From assembly GCA_037447655.1 (NCBI GenBank), contig JBBHKE010000900.1, forward strand, positions 238,172 to 287,448: a DNA stretch of 49,277 nucleotides, written 5' to 3'. The stretch is from Zygnema cylindricum. Taxonomy: Eukaryota; Streptophyta; Zygnematophyceae; Zygnematales; Zygnemataceae. Shown here in pieces: positions 23,103-36,400 of this stretch; within the stretch, counting starts at the first letter, position 1; the number at the start of each line of letters is the position of its first letter. Under the pieces are notes generated by a model. That model did not search any database and was not told where the DNA came from. It was given only the letters and a program-made list of their open reading frames with translations. The translations under genes and the position numbers were made by a program.

Positions 23103-25475
23103 AAAAAAGTAAGGGACTGGTAGTGGGGACAGAAATTTTACATTGTTGTTTGTGTTTTTGACAGTATTTTTTTTTGTAAAAGCAATAGGTTGATGATAAC
23201 TTGTCAGGTTTCTGAAGCAGTTTGATTTATGTTATTTTGTTAGTCCAGAGAGAATCTTCTGGTTAAAGATATAGAGCAAGTATTATTCAGGTTGAAAAGT
23301 TGACTGCGGTATTGAAAATATACATACTAAGAAGTGTAAAAAGATGGTATCGAAGGAAGTCAGCATATCTTTTTGCTGCTTTGACTGCTTCAGACGGCCT
23401 GGCTTAGTGTGGCAGATTCTGGAATACTTTTTACTAGGTAATCTCTGTCTAGTCCAGGAAAAAATTTCATCAAACAAGTGATTTGGTATCGAGTGTATCG
23501 CCTTAATGATAGAGCCGCTATGGTGGCTTTATTTTTGAATGCTTAAAGTGTGTTTCGTTACTGTTTGTTTCTCTGGGAGTGTGTTAATATAACACCTTTT
23601 TTGACGGTGTTGATTCAAAAGGATGAAGTGGAAAGCTAGAAGTGGGGGAGAGAAGTGAGTACGATGCTCTTACAAAGACGCAAAAAAAAATAACAAGTTA
23701 TACCCTGTTTCCACGAGTACTGTCAATTTATTTCTAAATGATTGTTAACGCTGAAACTGATTTAGTTTATCACACATTGGTTTTTGAGTTTTTTTGGTGA
23801 AATCATGTTGTCATATGCCGGATAGTGATGTTTTTACCAAATGTGCATAAGTATTTTTGTGCTCAATTTTTTTGTAAGCAGCTGACATAATGGAAATCTT
23901 TTGTGGTTATGCAATTTAGAGATAATAAGCTTTATTCAATATGGTGGATGTTATACACATTTGAATGGTCATGGAAGGACGACGAAGTTATTTTCATTTG
24001 TTCTGACAGATTTTTCTTAACATTTTGCGTGTCATATGATGTGGCTGGATGTCAACTGCGTAACATAGAAAAGTATTGTGCCCTGTCAACCAGCCTTGCT
24101 GTTTACTGGTCGGAATTCCTTGACCTAGGCAGGAGTGTCTTATTGAGATTGAGCAGTATAAAGGACGTGTGATGGAAAGCCATCTGGGTTCATTGGAGTT
24201 AGAAGGAAGAATCGAGACTGAAAAATCAAACTCAGGAGGAAGCAAATTAAAATGAAAAACAATGGGAAAGATTTTAAGGCAGACAATGTGAAACCAATAC
24301 AAATTTGGAGGAAGCAGAAATGTGACAGCGAAGTAACTTGCTGAATAACTGTCCAAACAGTATCCACTGTCACGTTTTTTATTGCTTTACACTACGCTTG
24401 TCAAGCTATTCGACACATTAAGTAATTTGATAAGGTGTTGCTTTCACAGTCACAAAGACTGGTACTCTAACTGCACAGCATAGGAAAACACTGGTACACC
24501 ACATCACTTTGACAGTACCGATGATGTTATGATTTACTGTATCAATATTGTACCACTGAAAATAATAGACAAGACTTTGATGTGTATAATATGACTTTGA
24601 AAGGACTGGATCAGCGTCACGCCACTGAAAGCGAGCAGCAATTTTACAAAAGAGTGGCAAGGACCCAATACGCCATACAATAACATGCAAGGTCAACATC
24701 GTTCGATATATTGACAGGTTGATATACATTATACATGCACACACATGAACCTCATTCCTCTCTCATCTCTCGGATCTCCTTTAGAGAAGCCCACCCTCAC
24801 TAGTAGGTTTTGGACATCGTCGCCTATTGTACAAATGGTTACGTGGCATTCCTTGAACTCTGTTTGCAGCAAGTTACACAAACTCATACAAATTACATGG
24901 AGTTATGGCCTTGAAAAAAAAGTTAGTGCACAAATCTGCACCATACGGGCATAGCTTTTTCAGTTCATAGGAAACAGATAAAATAAACAAGTGAAGGAAA
25001 AGTAATGAAAGAAAGAAAATTTCAGTGTCAGAAAGTTGGCACCAACTTTTTAGGTTGGGAAATACACTTTCTTTCAACTTCATGTGTCATTCAATTCTCC
25101 AAAAATGATTAATTCTGTTCAAACAAGTAATAATAACACAATCTTTGATCTATCAAGGACAGATAACCTTTGAGATTGAAACAAATAAGCTCATAAAAAA
25201 ATCCTACATACAAAGGATTCCAAAGAAAAACATAAACCAATAAGCAGGTTTGCTTCACTTTGAAATGGTGCAATAATTGCCTTGCGAACCTATAGATTAT
25301 TTTTTTGGACCAATCACGCTAAGGATAAAAAACATCTTGACAGTCCTCATAGCTCGTATCCCAACTGAACTTGTATCCCAACTCTTTTTGTCGTCGCCGC
25401 AAATTTACACCCTTCTTTCACTCTCTCTCTCTCTCGCCCTCTCTCTCTCTTCTCTCTCTCTCCCTCTCCCTGGCC
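23103..25475. other. intergenic, convergent GOX / dCMP deaminase 3' ends
   Basis: AT-rich unique-looking DNA with no gene I can support. A CT/CTC microsatellite at 25415-25470 adjoins the dCMP deaminase stop codon, so that transcript's 3' UTR begins with a GA-repeat. The 3' ends of both genes must lie in this interval. Confidence 0.6.
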
Positions 25476-28400
25476 TTAATCAAACTTGATAAGCACTTGT
25501 TTCTGCGTCGGTATATGCTGCCAAACCTGCGATATTAATTAGCGCATGATTAGATTACATGTGAAAATTTAAAAACTAAATTCAAAACACATATACCTAT
25601 TTTTTTGAGGCTCAACCTCAATAGGTGCACACATTTTCCGCAAATTTATGCCCTATAAAAGAGACAGTTCATTTGGTACAATTTGTGCAACGAGACATTA
25701 ACAGTTGAGCCTTTACCAGACTTGAATTCCTACAGGTACTGTCCTTCGGCAGTGTGAAAACTGTTGTCCACCAAAAAAGAGTTTTCTACCAAGACACCAA
25801 CATCATGTTGGCATAGCTACTCATCAGGCACACAAACATCCTGATTGATGGCACACATCCATGCATCCATGCATCCATCCATCCATCTCCATCTCCATCT
25901 CCATTTCATCTCTCTTCATCTCTCTCTCCTCCATACCCCATCCTCTTCTATCAATGGTCAGAGAATGTCTCGTACCTTCACACCTGCTATGGTCAAGAGC
26001 CTTCTCGACGCTGCATAAGAACTGCTCTTATCACCATGGGCAGCCCCTGCTTGAGGATGCCCTCCTTTGTCTGTATAGTAGACAACCTCAAGAATGCGTG
26101 CCTGATTCCTCATCACACGTAAAAACATCAAAAATCATTGCAAGAAGCACTGGCATGCGACTCTGTAGTTGAAGCTAACATAATCTTAAAAACTCTCACT
26201 TCAACGTCAATCGCTACGCGACTTAGTAAATTATTAGCGTCAACACCTTACTAGGATTAACTACTCTATTACATTTTTGACCACGTGGCTCAATATGGGC
26301 CACATAACTAAATAGTGTTAAGAACACCGATTTATGATTTTAAGTTAGAAAATGGATTACTTGATTAACTCTAATAGTGACGCTCAGTGTAGCTAATGCA
26401 AGCAGCAAAATATTCATTTAGCAGAAAAAAGCTCATGCTTCTTTCCAGCATTCTGTCACATATTTGACCCCTTTCAAATTATGACAAGCATTTAAAATGC
26501 GATTCTCACTCACCTGAATGATGAGTTTAGCGCACTCATTACATGGAAACATTGTCACATATATCCGCTGCTCCAACAAACAAAGGAAACAGCAAAGAAT
26601 TGGTGGGTTTTGAAAGGATTTGTTCATAAGTTTGAAAAGATGTAAAGAAATCTGTTTTACATGGAGCACCTATGGATGATTTTTTCCCTTCTAACTAATC
26701 CTTCTGTTAATCCTTACGTGGGAGCCCATAGAGCTGAATTTAAGTGTGTATAAAAGACACACTAACGTGCTTTTCTGACTGATCGTATCCACACAACGTA
26801 TCTATAAACATTTGGGGCAAATAGCTCTATGATACTCACAAAAACTTCCACAGATTTCTCGCAGGATCCATTTTGCAAATTATCTTGCACTGTAGACAAT
26901 CTATGCCTACCAAAGCAGATTCTGACCAACAAATACTGGTTATGCAATCAGAACAGTTCGGAGATCTAGAGTTAAACAAATAAAAAAAAGCACCAAGGTT
27001 CCAAATGTTTGCACCTGGCCTGGAACTGATGCAGAGTTTCGATTCAGAATTGCATTAACTTCTGCATGGCACACATACCTGTGAAGGAAAGGAAAAACAA
27101 GTCACAAAATAAGACCTTTTAGCTTGCAAGCATTACAACTACAAACATAGATTTTCTTCCAAACTACTTTGAAAAGCAAAAATTATGCATCCACTTTTGT
27201 CAGTAGCATCTCAGTAACATAGCAGGTAGTAAACAGGTATCCGGCACTGAGAAAACGCTTTCGCAATTGTACAAGGATGAAAGCTTACGGGTATTTTGTT
27301 TTTAGAGGGTCTCCATCAGCAGATGCCTGCAAAGGCAGCCACCACCAAGCATTGCAATACATTGTCAAGAAAGCACAATTTATCAGGTCCCTTCCTGTGA
27401 CAAAAGAACTCGATATAATAGAGAGGCCTCAAAACTAGGACCTAGTTGATTTTATTCGGATTCATGTTCAAAGAAACTGTTTGCTAATTCAAAAACTTGG
27501 ATCATACGTACCTTTGCCCAGGGCAAATCATCATCATGTACCCCTCGGGGAAAGCCATTGTAACCAATGCCTGCCACGGGAAACCAGCACTAGAATAAAC
27601 CAAATACCAAATAAAATGAATGTCCGAAATGATTTGTTTGAATGAATGTTCAAAGGTGTTCCTGGTTTGTTGCAGTGGATGTTTGAAGGTGTTACTGGTT
27701 TGTTTCAATGAATGTTCAAAGGTATTACTGGTTTGTTTCAAACGCACACCAATTTGGTTCATTTTGCACCAAATGCACCCCTACAGCTTAGTTCAGTGGA
27801 GCTCTGCACAAACATATTTATACTATGCGCAGTGGACAGCCAAAATACACACGTCTGTCAAGCAGGGAACCAAGATTCAGCAAATTAGAACATAATGCAT
27901 AACATCAGATGTTGCAAAACAATGTACACTAAACTTCGAGTTAGTTTCTCAAGACTCAGTGGAGAACCTTAAATCTTTGTGCACAGGATTATCAGCATAA
28001 ATGTTGAACGCAAGCACACCAAGTGTCCCAGTCAGCTGCTAAACAAACTAAAGTAACTGAAGGAGAGGACAAATGTTTAGCCGACATTAGGTGTTTTCAC
28101 AGACCTAGAATGATATGATCGCTGTTAACAATGCATGCTCCAACCTGCATGCAAGAGATAACCTCGAATATCAATTAATTAAAAACTTTTCACAGACAGA
28201 AAAGGAAATATCAACTAATCAGAAACTTTAGAACGGCAAAAGAGCAGCAGTTTTGCAGACCATGTGATAACGATATCTAAAGAACTTTACAAGATCAATG
28301 CGTGATCACCATAAGCACTAACCAAAGTATAATGTCATGTGATAGCAACCATGAAATAGGAGATAGGCAAACGAATTTCCATTACTTTGACACTTTTCAG

Positions 28401-29973
28401 ACAGGGCTAGGAATAGGTCATGTAATGACAACAATTCCTTACTACATGACTGCATTTTTTCCCCTGAATAAGTTATAACTCTTTTTTTTTTAACAAAAAC
28501 GAGTAAAATACCTGGCGGTTTGGATCTTTCGATCTCTGAGCCGACAGGAATGCTACTGCCATAAAGTAATCATCCCATGACAAATAACTGCCATCATATA
28601 ATGAAACCAATATCAAATGTAAGCCAGAATTCGTAAAACCATGACAGGACTAATATTCTTACGAAATTCAATGGTCAAGAACTGGATTTGTCAAGCAAGC
28701 TTGACAAATGTCCACAAAATATTTGATTGTTTTCATTGCTCTTTACGACATCAAGTCAATATCTGAAATCTGAGCACAACTAGACAAATGACATGCATTT
28801 CTCCTCTACATATTAATCTTTAAATATACTGAGTACTTGGTAGAAACCACACTGCTTTTGATATGGTTGCTATCATATCAAACCTATTCAAACAGATGTG
28901 ATTCCGGCTGTTTGTATCCAATCCACCACTCAGAGGGCAGGTGAGTAAAGACAATATTACATACTCTTCTCGCTTTTTTGGATCAAACGGGTTTTTTTTC
29001 AGCTTTATTTGGTTGAAAGACTGAGAATGGTCCTTGTATGTGGTGCTCTGGAGCTCAGAAACGACAGCTTGAGCCTGTTTATCGCTTAAAAAATGGAAGG
29101 GGTCATCTTTCCTCTTTCTGGACTTTTCATCAATCCTATGAGTTGATGTACAATGTTGAAGACTTTCCCCTTCCGAAACCTCACTCTTTCCTTTTTTAAT
29201 TATACTTGGTCTTGGTTCCTGGTTTCTGGAGATTTTCTGAAATCCATCCGCCCAAAGACAACTTCAAATTTCCGTTTCTGTATTTCTCTTTGTTTTCTTG
29301 TTAATTATCGATACCCCCAACGCAATTCTGTTAGCTCCAGACAGTGACAGAAAATTGGTCAACATCTGTATAAGCTCTTGATTTAGACAAAAAAAGACCA
29401 CACTACATAGTTACATGTCTAAAACACACATACAGGAATCCTAGAAACTGGACATAACAGTCACAAGGCTGCTTGGAAGTTGAAAGAAAAAAAATTATGT
29501 TTAAATGGCTTTCTGTTTGGAATGACTTAAGCAAGTTCGCTTTCTTTAATATATTGAGGCAGTCCTCGACAAGATCCTCAGGCATTAAAAAAAATCCATC
29601 ATGAGAAAAAAGGGAAAGCCTTTAGAAAAGACCTATAGCTGCTGAACTTATTGTTATTTATCAACAGCACGGAGGGGATTTTTTGCAAAAGGAATTGCAC
29701 CGAATTAGGCTGTTTCTGAGCATATTCATCAGCCGTCTTGTCCATTCTTTCCTTCTGGAAAAAAAACCATTTCCATGAATCCCATCTTGACGCGGAACAT
29801 TCTTTCTGTTTAAATACCGAACATTCTCTGGATCGCAAAATTTCGGCAACCGCTAAAGTTATGAGTGAAGCAGTAACAGCGCTTCCTATGGAGATAGCAG
29901 AAGCGAGAGCTAAAAGATGCCCCTTTGAATCAGGGGAGTCATTGGCCATTATGAAACTCAGTTTAGAGGTCAT
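25476..29973 (-). CDS. DCTD: deoxycytidylate (dCMP) deaminase, ten exons
   Basis: Exons in coding order: 29973(or 29949)-29818, 29236-28965, 28587-28512, 28144-28105, 27570-27512, 27326-27289, 27078-27015, 26567-26514, 26101-25976, 25526-25476; phases match throughout. The product is 303 residues from the second ATG, 311 from the first. Zinc-dependent conversion of dCMP to dUMP, the precursor for dTTP. Motifs: [51 protein letters not shown] (zinc His, catalytic Glu), [16 protein letters not shown] (two zinc Cys), [27 protein letters not shown]-stop. A hydrophobic N-terminus ([20 protein letters not shown]) resembles the membrane-anchor-like start of the Arabidopsis relative. The Lys/Arg-rich exon 2 is poorly conserved. 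The exon 1 donor (GTATTT at 29817) is my least certain junction; GTGCAA at 29700 is an alternative in the same phase. Confidence 0.9.
25858..25945 (-). repeat. CATC-type microsatellite in dCMP deaminase intron 9
   Basis: (ATCC/ATCTCC)n turning into TCTCTTCATCTCTC, lying about 30 bp from the donor of exon 9. Confidence 0.75.
26202..26389. mobile_element. MITE D, degraded relative of MITEs A-C
   Basis: Left end CAACGTCAATCGCTACGCGA and the complement of the right end (CACTGAGCGTCACTATTAGA) resemble MITE A and B ends. Inside are TTATTAGCGTC, ACTAAATAGTGTTAAG and AACTCTAATAGTG. A TA follows the right end. The left TA is lost. It lies in intron 8 of dCMP deaminase. Too decayed to be sure. Confidence 0.45.
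27645..27743 (-). repeat. 33-bp repeat x3 in dCMP deaminase intron 4
   Basis: Three units of 33 bp, each starting ATGTTCAAAGG or ATGTTTGAAGG and containing ACTGGTTTGTTTCAA. On the minus strand they read as an 11-residue repeat ([11 protein letters not shown]-like), but not in the frame of the next exon. They sit about 75 bp upstream of the exon 5 acceptor. Confidence 0.8.
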
Positions 29974-30507
29974 TTTAAAGCCAGAAATAGTAAATTACAA
30001 GACTTCTTTCCTCAAAGGGTAGACACGTGGTAAAAAAAAAGACTGACAATCTCTGTGCAGGTTTGATGACTGGAGAAGCTTTGGCAGCTCAAAGTTGACA
30101 GACTTAAGCCCCTGTGTGTAGAAATGGTTGAAGAAAACAGCTAGTCAAATTTGTGTTCATATGGTCGTAAAAAACTGGCGCCAAGGGTAATCTTGCTGAG
30201 TACTGTAAGGAGTGTTCCCTGAAGGAAAAGGGATTACAGCAGAAAGGCGGGCTAAATTTTGAATTTGAGGCGGCAACTTCAACACGCTCGAAACGTCAAA
30301 CAGGAGTTCGCGCATGGAAGCATAGTACGAAAGTGCAATACTTTATGATGTTTATACTTTATACGCACAGAATAAAAATGGGAATAGTGCGAAAGCTGCA
30401 AGTAATCTAATAAATTTTCATCAGGTAAATGAAGAAGCTAAATGGCCGTGGAGTGGTCAGCCATCCACCTTAATCAGAGTCCATGACCCAGAAGAAAAAA
30501 AACTTAA

Positions 30508-32252
30508 AAAGTGAGGGTGCGTCTCCCTGTGCGTCTCCCTGTAAGGGATTTTTCTGTCGCTTTTTGTAAAACTCAGAGCCGTACCGCGTAAGTTTCAACT
30601 GTACAAAAGAATAGAAAAAATGAGAAGTACATTTTGCGTCATCATAGAATTTAGGATATACTACATGCTGTCGTCTTGTGTTCTTCGAGACTTCGACCCA
30701 CGGCCACGCCAAAAAACGTCATCTTCAAACATTTCTTTTAAATCACAGGGAAGATGTGTTTTAAAACAAAGTGTTTTTGAAAAACAAATAGAAACACGTA
30801 TTAGCACGTGTAAAAAGTTTTACAAAAATCTCAAACGAATTCAAGCGACGGCGGTACACATTATTCGTTATGTTTTGTCCGTTTGCGTTCAGGTACAGCA
30901 AATCAAAGTACACAATTTGTTTAGTTCTGTCCGTTTGCGCGTGGTACGAATTTTATTTCGCCAGGGGTCTCAAAATTCCGATGCCATTTCACGTCGACCG
31001 GACAGGAGACGCAAAGGCAGATTTCACCTTCTTCAACTGTGAAACGGTACAGGCTGGAAAGGCGGTACGTCTACAATGTCACGAAAACTCATGCGACGTC
31101 ACTAAGGGCGTGTCCCCATGTAACCGAAACTTTGAAACATTACTTTGGATTTTAGCGCCGGTTTTACTGTGTACTTTTCAAAGTGTGCCTTTGTCAATCG
31201 TTACTTGTGCGTTCATTACTTCGAATATGTGACAATTGTAGACGTCTACAAAATGTGCGACAGTCTACGAAACGAAATGTAGACGAGAACAAAACTACGA
31301 AACTTCCTAAAAACAGCGCCGGTTGTAGACGTCGAGGTTTTTGTGACGTTGTAGATGTTTAGGGTTTTGTGACATAGCGAAGTCATGCTACCATGTGACG
31401 TCATCAGTACGTACATTTTCCTCCATGGCTTCCCGATTTCGTTTTCTTATCTTTTATCATTCGATATGCCATCAAACTTAGACCAAAAATATTAAAAAAA
31501 TAGAAAAAAAATGTACCTTTCATTTGATACTATTATTGCTGCATCTCGTGTAAATATGAGAGAAAGAGGAGTGATCGAGTGAGAAAGAGGGGGAGAGATG
31601 AGGACGCCATAAAATTTGCATAGGACCCATGAAGGAAAGTGGAGGTCTGCGACCCTTGCAAAATTTTTTCCGTACATGTTTGTCATTTTCGTATGTGCAT
31701 GCGCGTAACGAGGAGGGAAAAAAATAGCGTGTATTTTCCTTCGTGCAATTTTTTTCGAAAACGTTTGACACGTGCAATCCAAGTTTTCTATTCGTCAATA
31801 GGGTAGTATTTTGATAAAAATCAGGTCGCGATTCGATTCCAGTGCAAGTGTGAAGATGAGCTGGAAGTGGGTCGCGATGATAATAACGCCAAATGGCCGT
31901 ACCCTCCAAGTTCCAAGAAGACTCAAAATGTACTTGTGTTTTTGCCCATTTTTCGTACGGCATAATATTTTCTCGTTACAAGTCCCATTTTCTGTGAAAA
32001 CGACGGAAAAAACCCTTACTTGAACACATGGGGACACGCCCTAAGCAGTGAGAAAAAATAACGTGCGTCATCACAGATTGTAGACGTTGACAGCCGTCAC
32101 GGGCATTGTCAGCGTATACAATCGTCACACCCTTAAGCAACTATGTCTTTGTTAGTTGTTACACACAGGGACGCCTGAAATCCGGGTCCGCCGGATCTGC
32201 GGTAAAAAACAAAGTTTTTTCGCAAAGTTACAAGTACATGGAGACGCACCAT
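30508..32252. mobile_element. possible larger inverted-repeat element
   Basis: TGAGGGTGCGTCTCCCTGT at the left and the complement of TGATGGTGCGTCTCCATGT at the right form a 19-bp inverted repeat with two mismatches. The motif TGTAGACGT or its complement occurs on both sides of the nested 936-bp insert (31068, 32079). No target duplication is visible, so this is a tentative call. No coding capacity is recognised. Confidence 0.4.
31106..32041. mobile_element. PIF/Harbinger-like non-autonomous element, TAA target site
   Basis: 936 bp with perfect 16-bp terminal inverted repeats: GGGCGTGTCCCCATGT at 31106 and its complement ending at 32041. Both are flanked by TAA (31103-31105, 32042-32044), the 3-bp duplication of PIF/Harbinger elements. 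The left half carries several TGTAGACG motifs, including the palindrome TTGTAGACGTCTACAA. No transposase frame is seen. Confidence 0.82.
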
Positions 32253-33499
32253 CAGACATTCACATTTCGGGATAATTTTTGGACCCCGTGGATATTGCAC
32301 CGTATATCGATATAATTGTATGGGTACACGGGATATCGTTTTTAGTGACGCAAAAAACATCAACGCCAAGGACGATAAAAGGTGTACCATATAGGGATGG
32401 ACGGTGTACCGTACGTAATCAAGGTTCCGTGTGTGAACCGTGGACTGAAGATCTCTCCCGTGCTCCCCGCACTCTGGGCGTGTTCCTTCAGTCTGTATGT
32501 CTACAAGCACGTGTGACAGTTCCACATGGTATGCGGGCTCCAATGTGTGGCAAATAACTGGATATTCGTATTTCCGTAGGTTCCTCTGGTACAGGACTGT
32601 ACGAGACCTATCCCAGCGATCGAGATCATCTGGACACATCTGTCAGCATCGCCGGAATTCATCGAACGGCTCGTATGGATATATGACAGAAAACACGCTG
32701 TCGATTTCCAACTCCGAAGTTGTTCAGACGTGGCTTATTGGTAAATCCTAAAATATCACAATAAACTTTAAAGCTACTGTAGTAGCATATGAAAACGCTT
32801 GTGACGTTCACACTTCATCCGAGAAGGATATTTGAAGTCATTCATTTCTGCTTTTCGTCTTAACTGTAGCAGTATACATTTTTTTTCTCTTTCACATATA
32901 GTTTATCCAGTTATTTGAATGCATGTACGGAGTATGTTAAAACGTAAAACGGTCAAGTCAGGCATGATTCCTTTGTGCACAGTTTGCCACATGGCATTCA
33001 GTGAAGTGCCTTATCCACAACTCCGCCAAAGTTTCTGGAGGAGACTGTCTTTTTGTGTGATTGGAAATTAGTGGCTTGGTTAACATGTTGGTACCAAAGA
33101 ATAGTGTAAATGTTTTTTATGCCCGAATAAACATTTCTTTTACCTGATTCACCAATCATATTCCTCTTTGTTGAAAGCTCTTTTGGATAAAAGCCAATTG
33201 TTAGTTTCTGACAGACAAACATAGCCAAAGGAAAACATACGTCCAAACCAGTTGGAAAAAAAAACACATGTGGGTTAGAAACAGACAAAAAAAGTACAGT
33301 AAGTAACGCTGTCTCGGACAAATCAAAGAAAAAAGTACGTCCGACGTAATTGGAAAAGTACAGCATTACGGTTCAAATTCCAACTCTGCTGGACAAATCT
33401 GTTATCAAGAAAACAACCTGTTTTGACTGAATCAATTTCCGTCGCTAAATCACATCTGCTGAGTCAATCTGCGCCATCTCTGCTACTGAATCTACAGCC

Positions 33500-36400
33500 A
33501 TGGCGACTACAATCTGGCAACAGGAGGCTATAATTTCTTCCATTTACCAACCGTGTATATACTCGCTAAACTCTCATTTTTCCAATGCACCCAATGGAGT
33601 TAGGATGACTTCCAAAATTGCCAGATCGAATGACTTATCGGCTTGGAGATCCTGCAAAAAGTCTTACAAGAAGTCCCCTACGAGCAAGTCCAGCTTTATG
33701 AAGACGGTTATGGCAGTTAATGATGATTCCATGAGAGAATATTTTGTAGAGGATGATCCGGAATTTGTTACAGCCTCAGTTCTCGAGGCCGGTAAGTCCA
33801 TTAAGGGAGTTATGCGCCAAACAGTTGTATGTCACATGTTTGATGTTTAGTTTCTTTTAGTATTTTCTGTAATATACTATTTTCCGTCTATAAATTCCTG
33901 GAATCCTCAGCATCATTTTTTGTATGTTTGAAATTAGTGGGATAGTAAATGACTGTTGTCACATTCAACAAGGTGTGTCCTGATTGGAAACTAACTAGCT
34001 ATTTCTGAGATGTCAATTTCAAAAAGCTTCTTTCACCCAAAATCATGTCATCTTTTGATCTTTTACATTAGACTTGCGCTATTCACCATTCTGAGGTTCC
34101 TACAATGTATCTCTCTGTCTGACGATGTATCTTTTTTTGTTTCTTTTTCTGTCTGTTTGTGCATCACTAATTTTTGGCACTTATTGCAGGATGCTTATAC
34201 TAAATAACCATATCATGTCTATGCAGTAATCGATTGAGTTTCGGAAGACTAGCTGTACATGTATATATCGCCAAATACTAAAGGCACAGGTTCCTTAAAA
34301 ACTGTCCTAACATCTTATAGAATCCATTAACGTGATCACATTTTTTTGAAATTTCTGACAATAACTGATTTCTTTATGTTTAGTGATAATGTCACACAGG
34401 ACATGTGACATATGATGTTCCAAAATGTAAGTAGTACTAAATGTAACTATTACCGCACAAAACTCACAGTTTTTTGTTCTCTGGTCTTTTCAGGGGAGGT
34501 GTGCAGTTCGAGAGATGGTTTTTTTATAAAACTTTCAGATGGTCGCCAGATGAAATGCGAACAGAATGTTTCAAATGGCGCCAAGCTTTCAACCTATTCT
34601 CCACAGCCAGCGATGGTGCTTAAAATGGAGGATGGGAGTAACCTTATGCTTCCTATTATTGTCTGTAAGTGAACAAAAATGATTTCGACTTATGCTTCCT
34701 CTTATTGCCTGTTAGGTGAATATTATTTTAAGTGAATGAAAGTGAATGAAAGTGATAATAACTTTTTGCGCAAAAGCATATTTGTCTGATACAGTTGTGT
34801 ATGGGCGCTGTTTCTCAGATTCTAATCATGTGCGTCATATGGCTCTGCATTGACCAGAGTTGAGCTTGACGAGGTTTTCTGTTGGTGATTATGTATTTTA
34901 AAATGCCATAGGGGAACTGTTTTCCCATTGATTCTTGGATTATGGTGCCTTCTATGCTCTGAATGTCTATTGTTTTTGGAAAATGTTTGTTACTACCCAT
35001 GCTTCAATGCAAAATAAATATTGTGAAAGAAATTGTTTCCCTCTGTGCCAGCGGAACAACCGTCTACATTGCTTATGGAGGCCTTACGCCGGAAATCTGG
35101 GGTAAGTTATTGCTCTTCTTACATCGTCCATCAGCAGTTACCATGAATGTCCATTCCGCTTTGTCTTTCCACGTTCATGAATGTTAATTACAGACTCACA
35201 TGTAAACGAGGCTTTCAATACAAGAGTTGATGTGAATGACGGTTTCTATTTCAGTTCTGTACATTTGCTTCCTCTAGAATAATGTGCAGAAAAGCAGGGC
35301 TGGTCAGTTAAGGATGAAAAGCATTTCTTTTGTGTATTTTACTGAAAGACCAGGCGATTTATGGCCTATAATTTTTCATGAGTAACTCGTAAAAGTGAGA
35401 GTGAGAGAGGAGGTGAAAGGTGAAAGGTGAAGGACAGTCAACGAAATATCACTTTCACTTCTCTTTCTTTTTCTGTTTTTTTTTTTTGCTTTCTTCTTTG
35501 CTGACTGATTTTGAAAGTTTGATGACATACAGACTCGGCCCTCTATTTATCAAGTGATTCGAGACATGGTGGAACTCATGGGCCATGAGGTAAGAGGATT
35601 GACACTTGTTGTTTGCAAGAGAAAGCAAAAGCACTTTCTGCCGTTTCGATCAATGGCCTGACATTCAACTGATCAAATTGTCGTGTGCTTGGGAGTCATG
35701 TTGTCTGTTGTTTATAATGTGGCAATATTTTCTCGCTTGTTCAATGTGTTGCACATTGATGGGCATGGCTGTAATTATTTGCCCTAGACCAACAGTTGTG
35801 GACCTTTTACGTGTTTGTTTGCTCAAAGTAAAGTTGAAAATTGCAATTACTTCTAACTAAAGACAGAAACTATCCCTATATATCAGGTTCTATTTTTGTT
35901 AACCCTTCAAATTCTACTTTTTTAAAACACACAAATTTTCTCAAAATACTTTCTGCAGGTGAAATTAGTTCGAATCACCCATCGGGTATGCGAGTCTTAC
36001 CATGCAAGAATCTACCTAGCTAAGGTAATCCACTTAGACATTTCTGAACTCAATCCCAATTCTTTAGCGATTTGTGTTTGTTTATGAAATTACGTTATTA
36101 TGGGAAACTGATGCTGGAGAAATGGCGCTGGATGCAGGCTGGAGGAGGCGCTGACATTGTTTTCAGCCTCGATTTACGTCCTTCAGGTACAAATACCCTA
36201 TCGTTGAGACTTCTATTGAGGGACTAACTGTACTTTAAAACAATAAATTGCTTGAATCATGTATATAGGTGTATTCTGTTCATGACATGGTGTGATTCAT
36301 TCTAAGCCATAACCAGCTCATTTCTTTTCAACTTAGACTGTTTCCTTGAAGGCGGCTTGGATCTGCTTTTTGGTATTGACAATGAGAAAATATTTATTAT

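Larger units (their letters stand above)
29974..33499. other. intergenic, shared upstream region of dCMP deaminase and BBD
   Basis: The two genes diverge from this 3.5-kb interval. Apart from the inverted-repeat elements at 30508-32252 it shows no recognisable gene. The frames at 31520-31963 and 32133-32639 match nothing I know. Promoters of both genes must lie here, but no convincing TATA could be assigned. Confidence 0.5.

Noticed and set aside
31520-31963. 147-aa minus-strand frame
   Set aside because: Lies inside the Harbinger-like element but has no transposase signature or DDE motif.
32133-32639. 168-aa minus-strand frame
   Set aside because: Runs across the right edge of a repeat element and resembles no known family.
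33500-33850. Intronless short gene from the 116-aa frame
   Set aside because: Its end reads through a GTAAGT donor at 33792; phase-matched exons downstream show it is exon 1 of the BBD gene.
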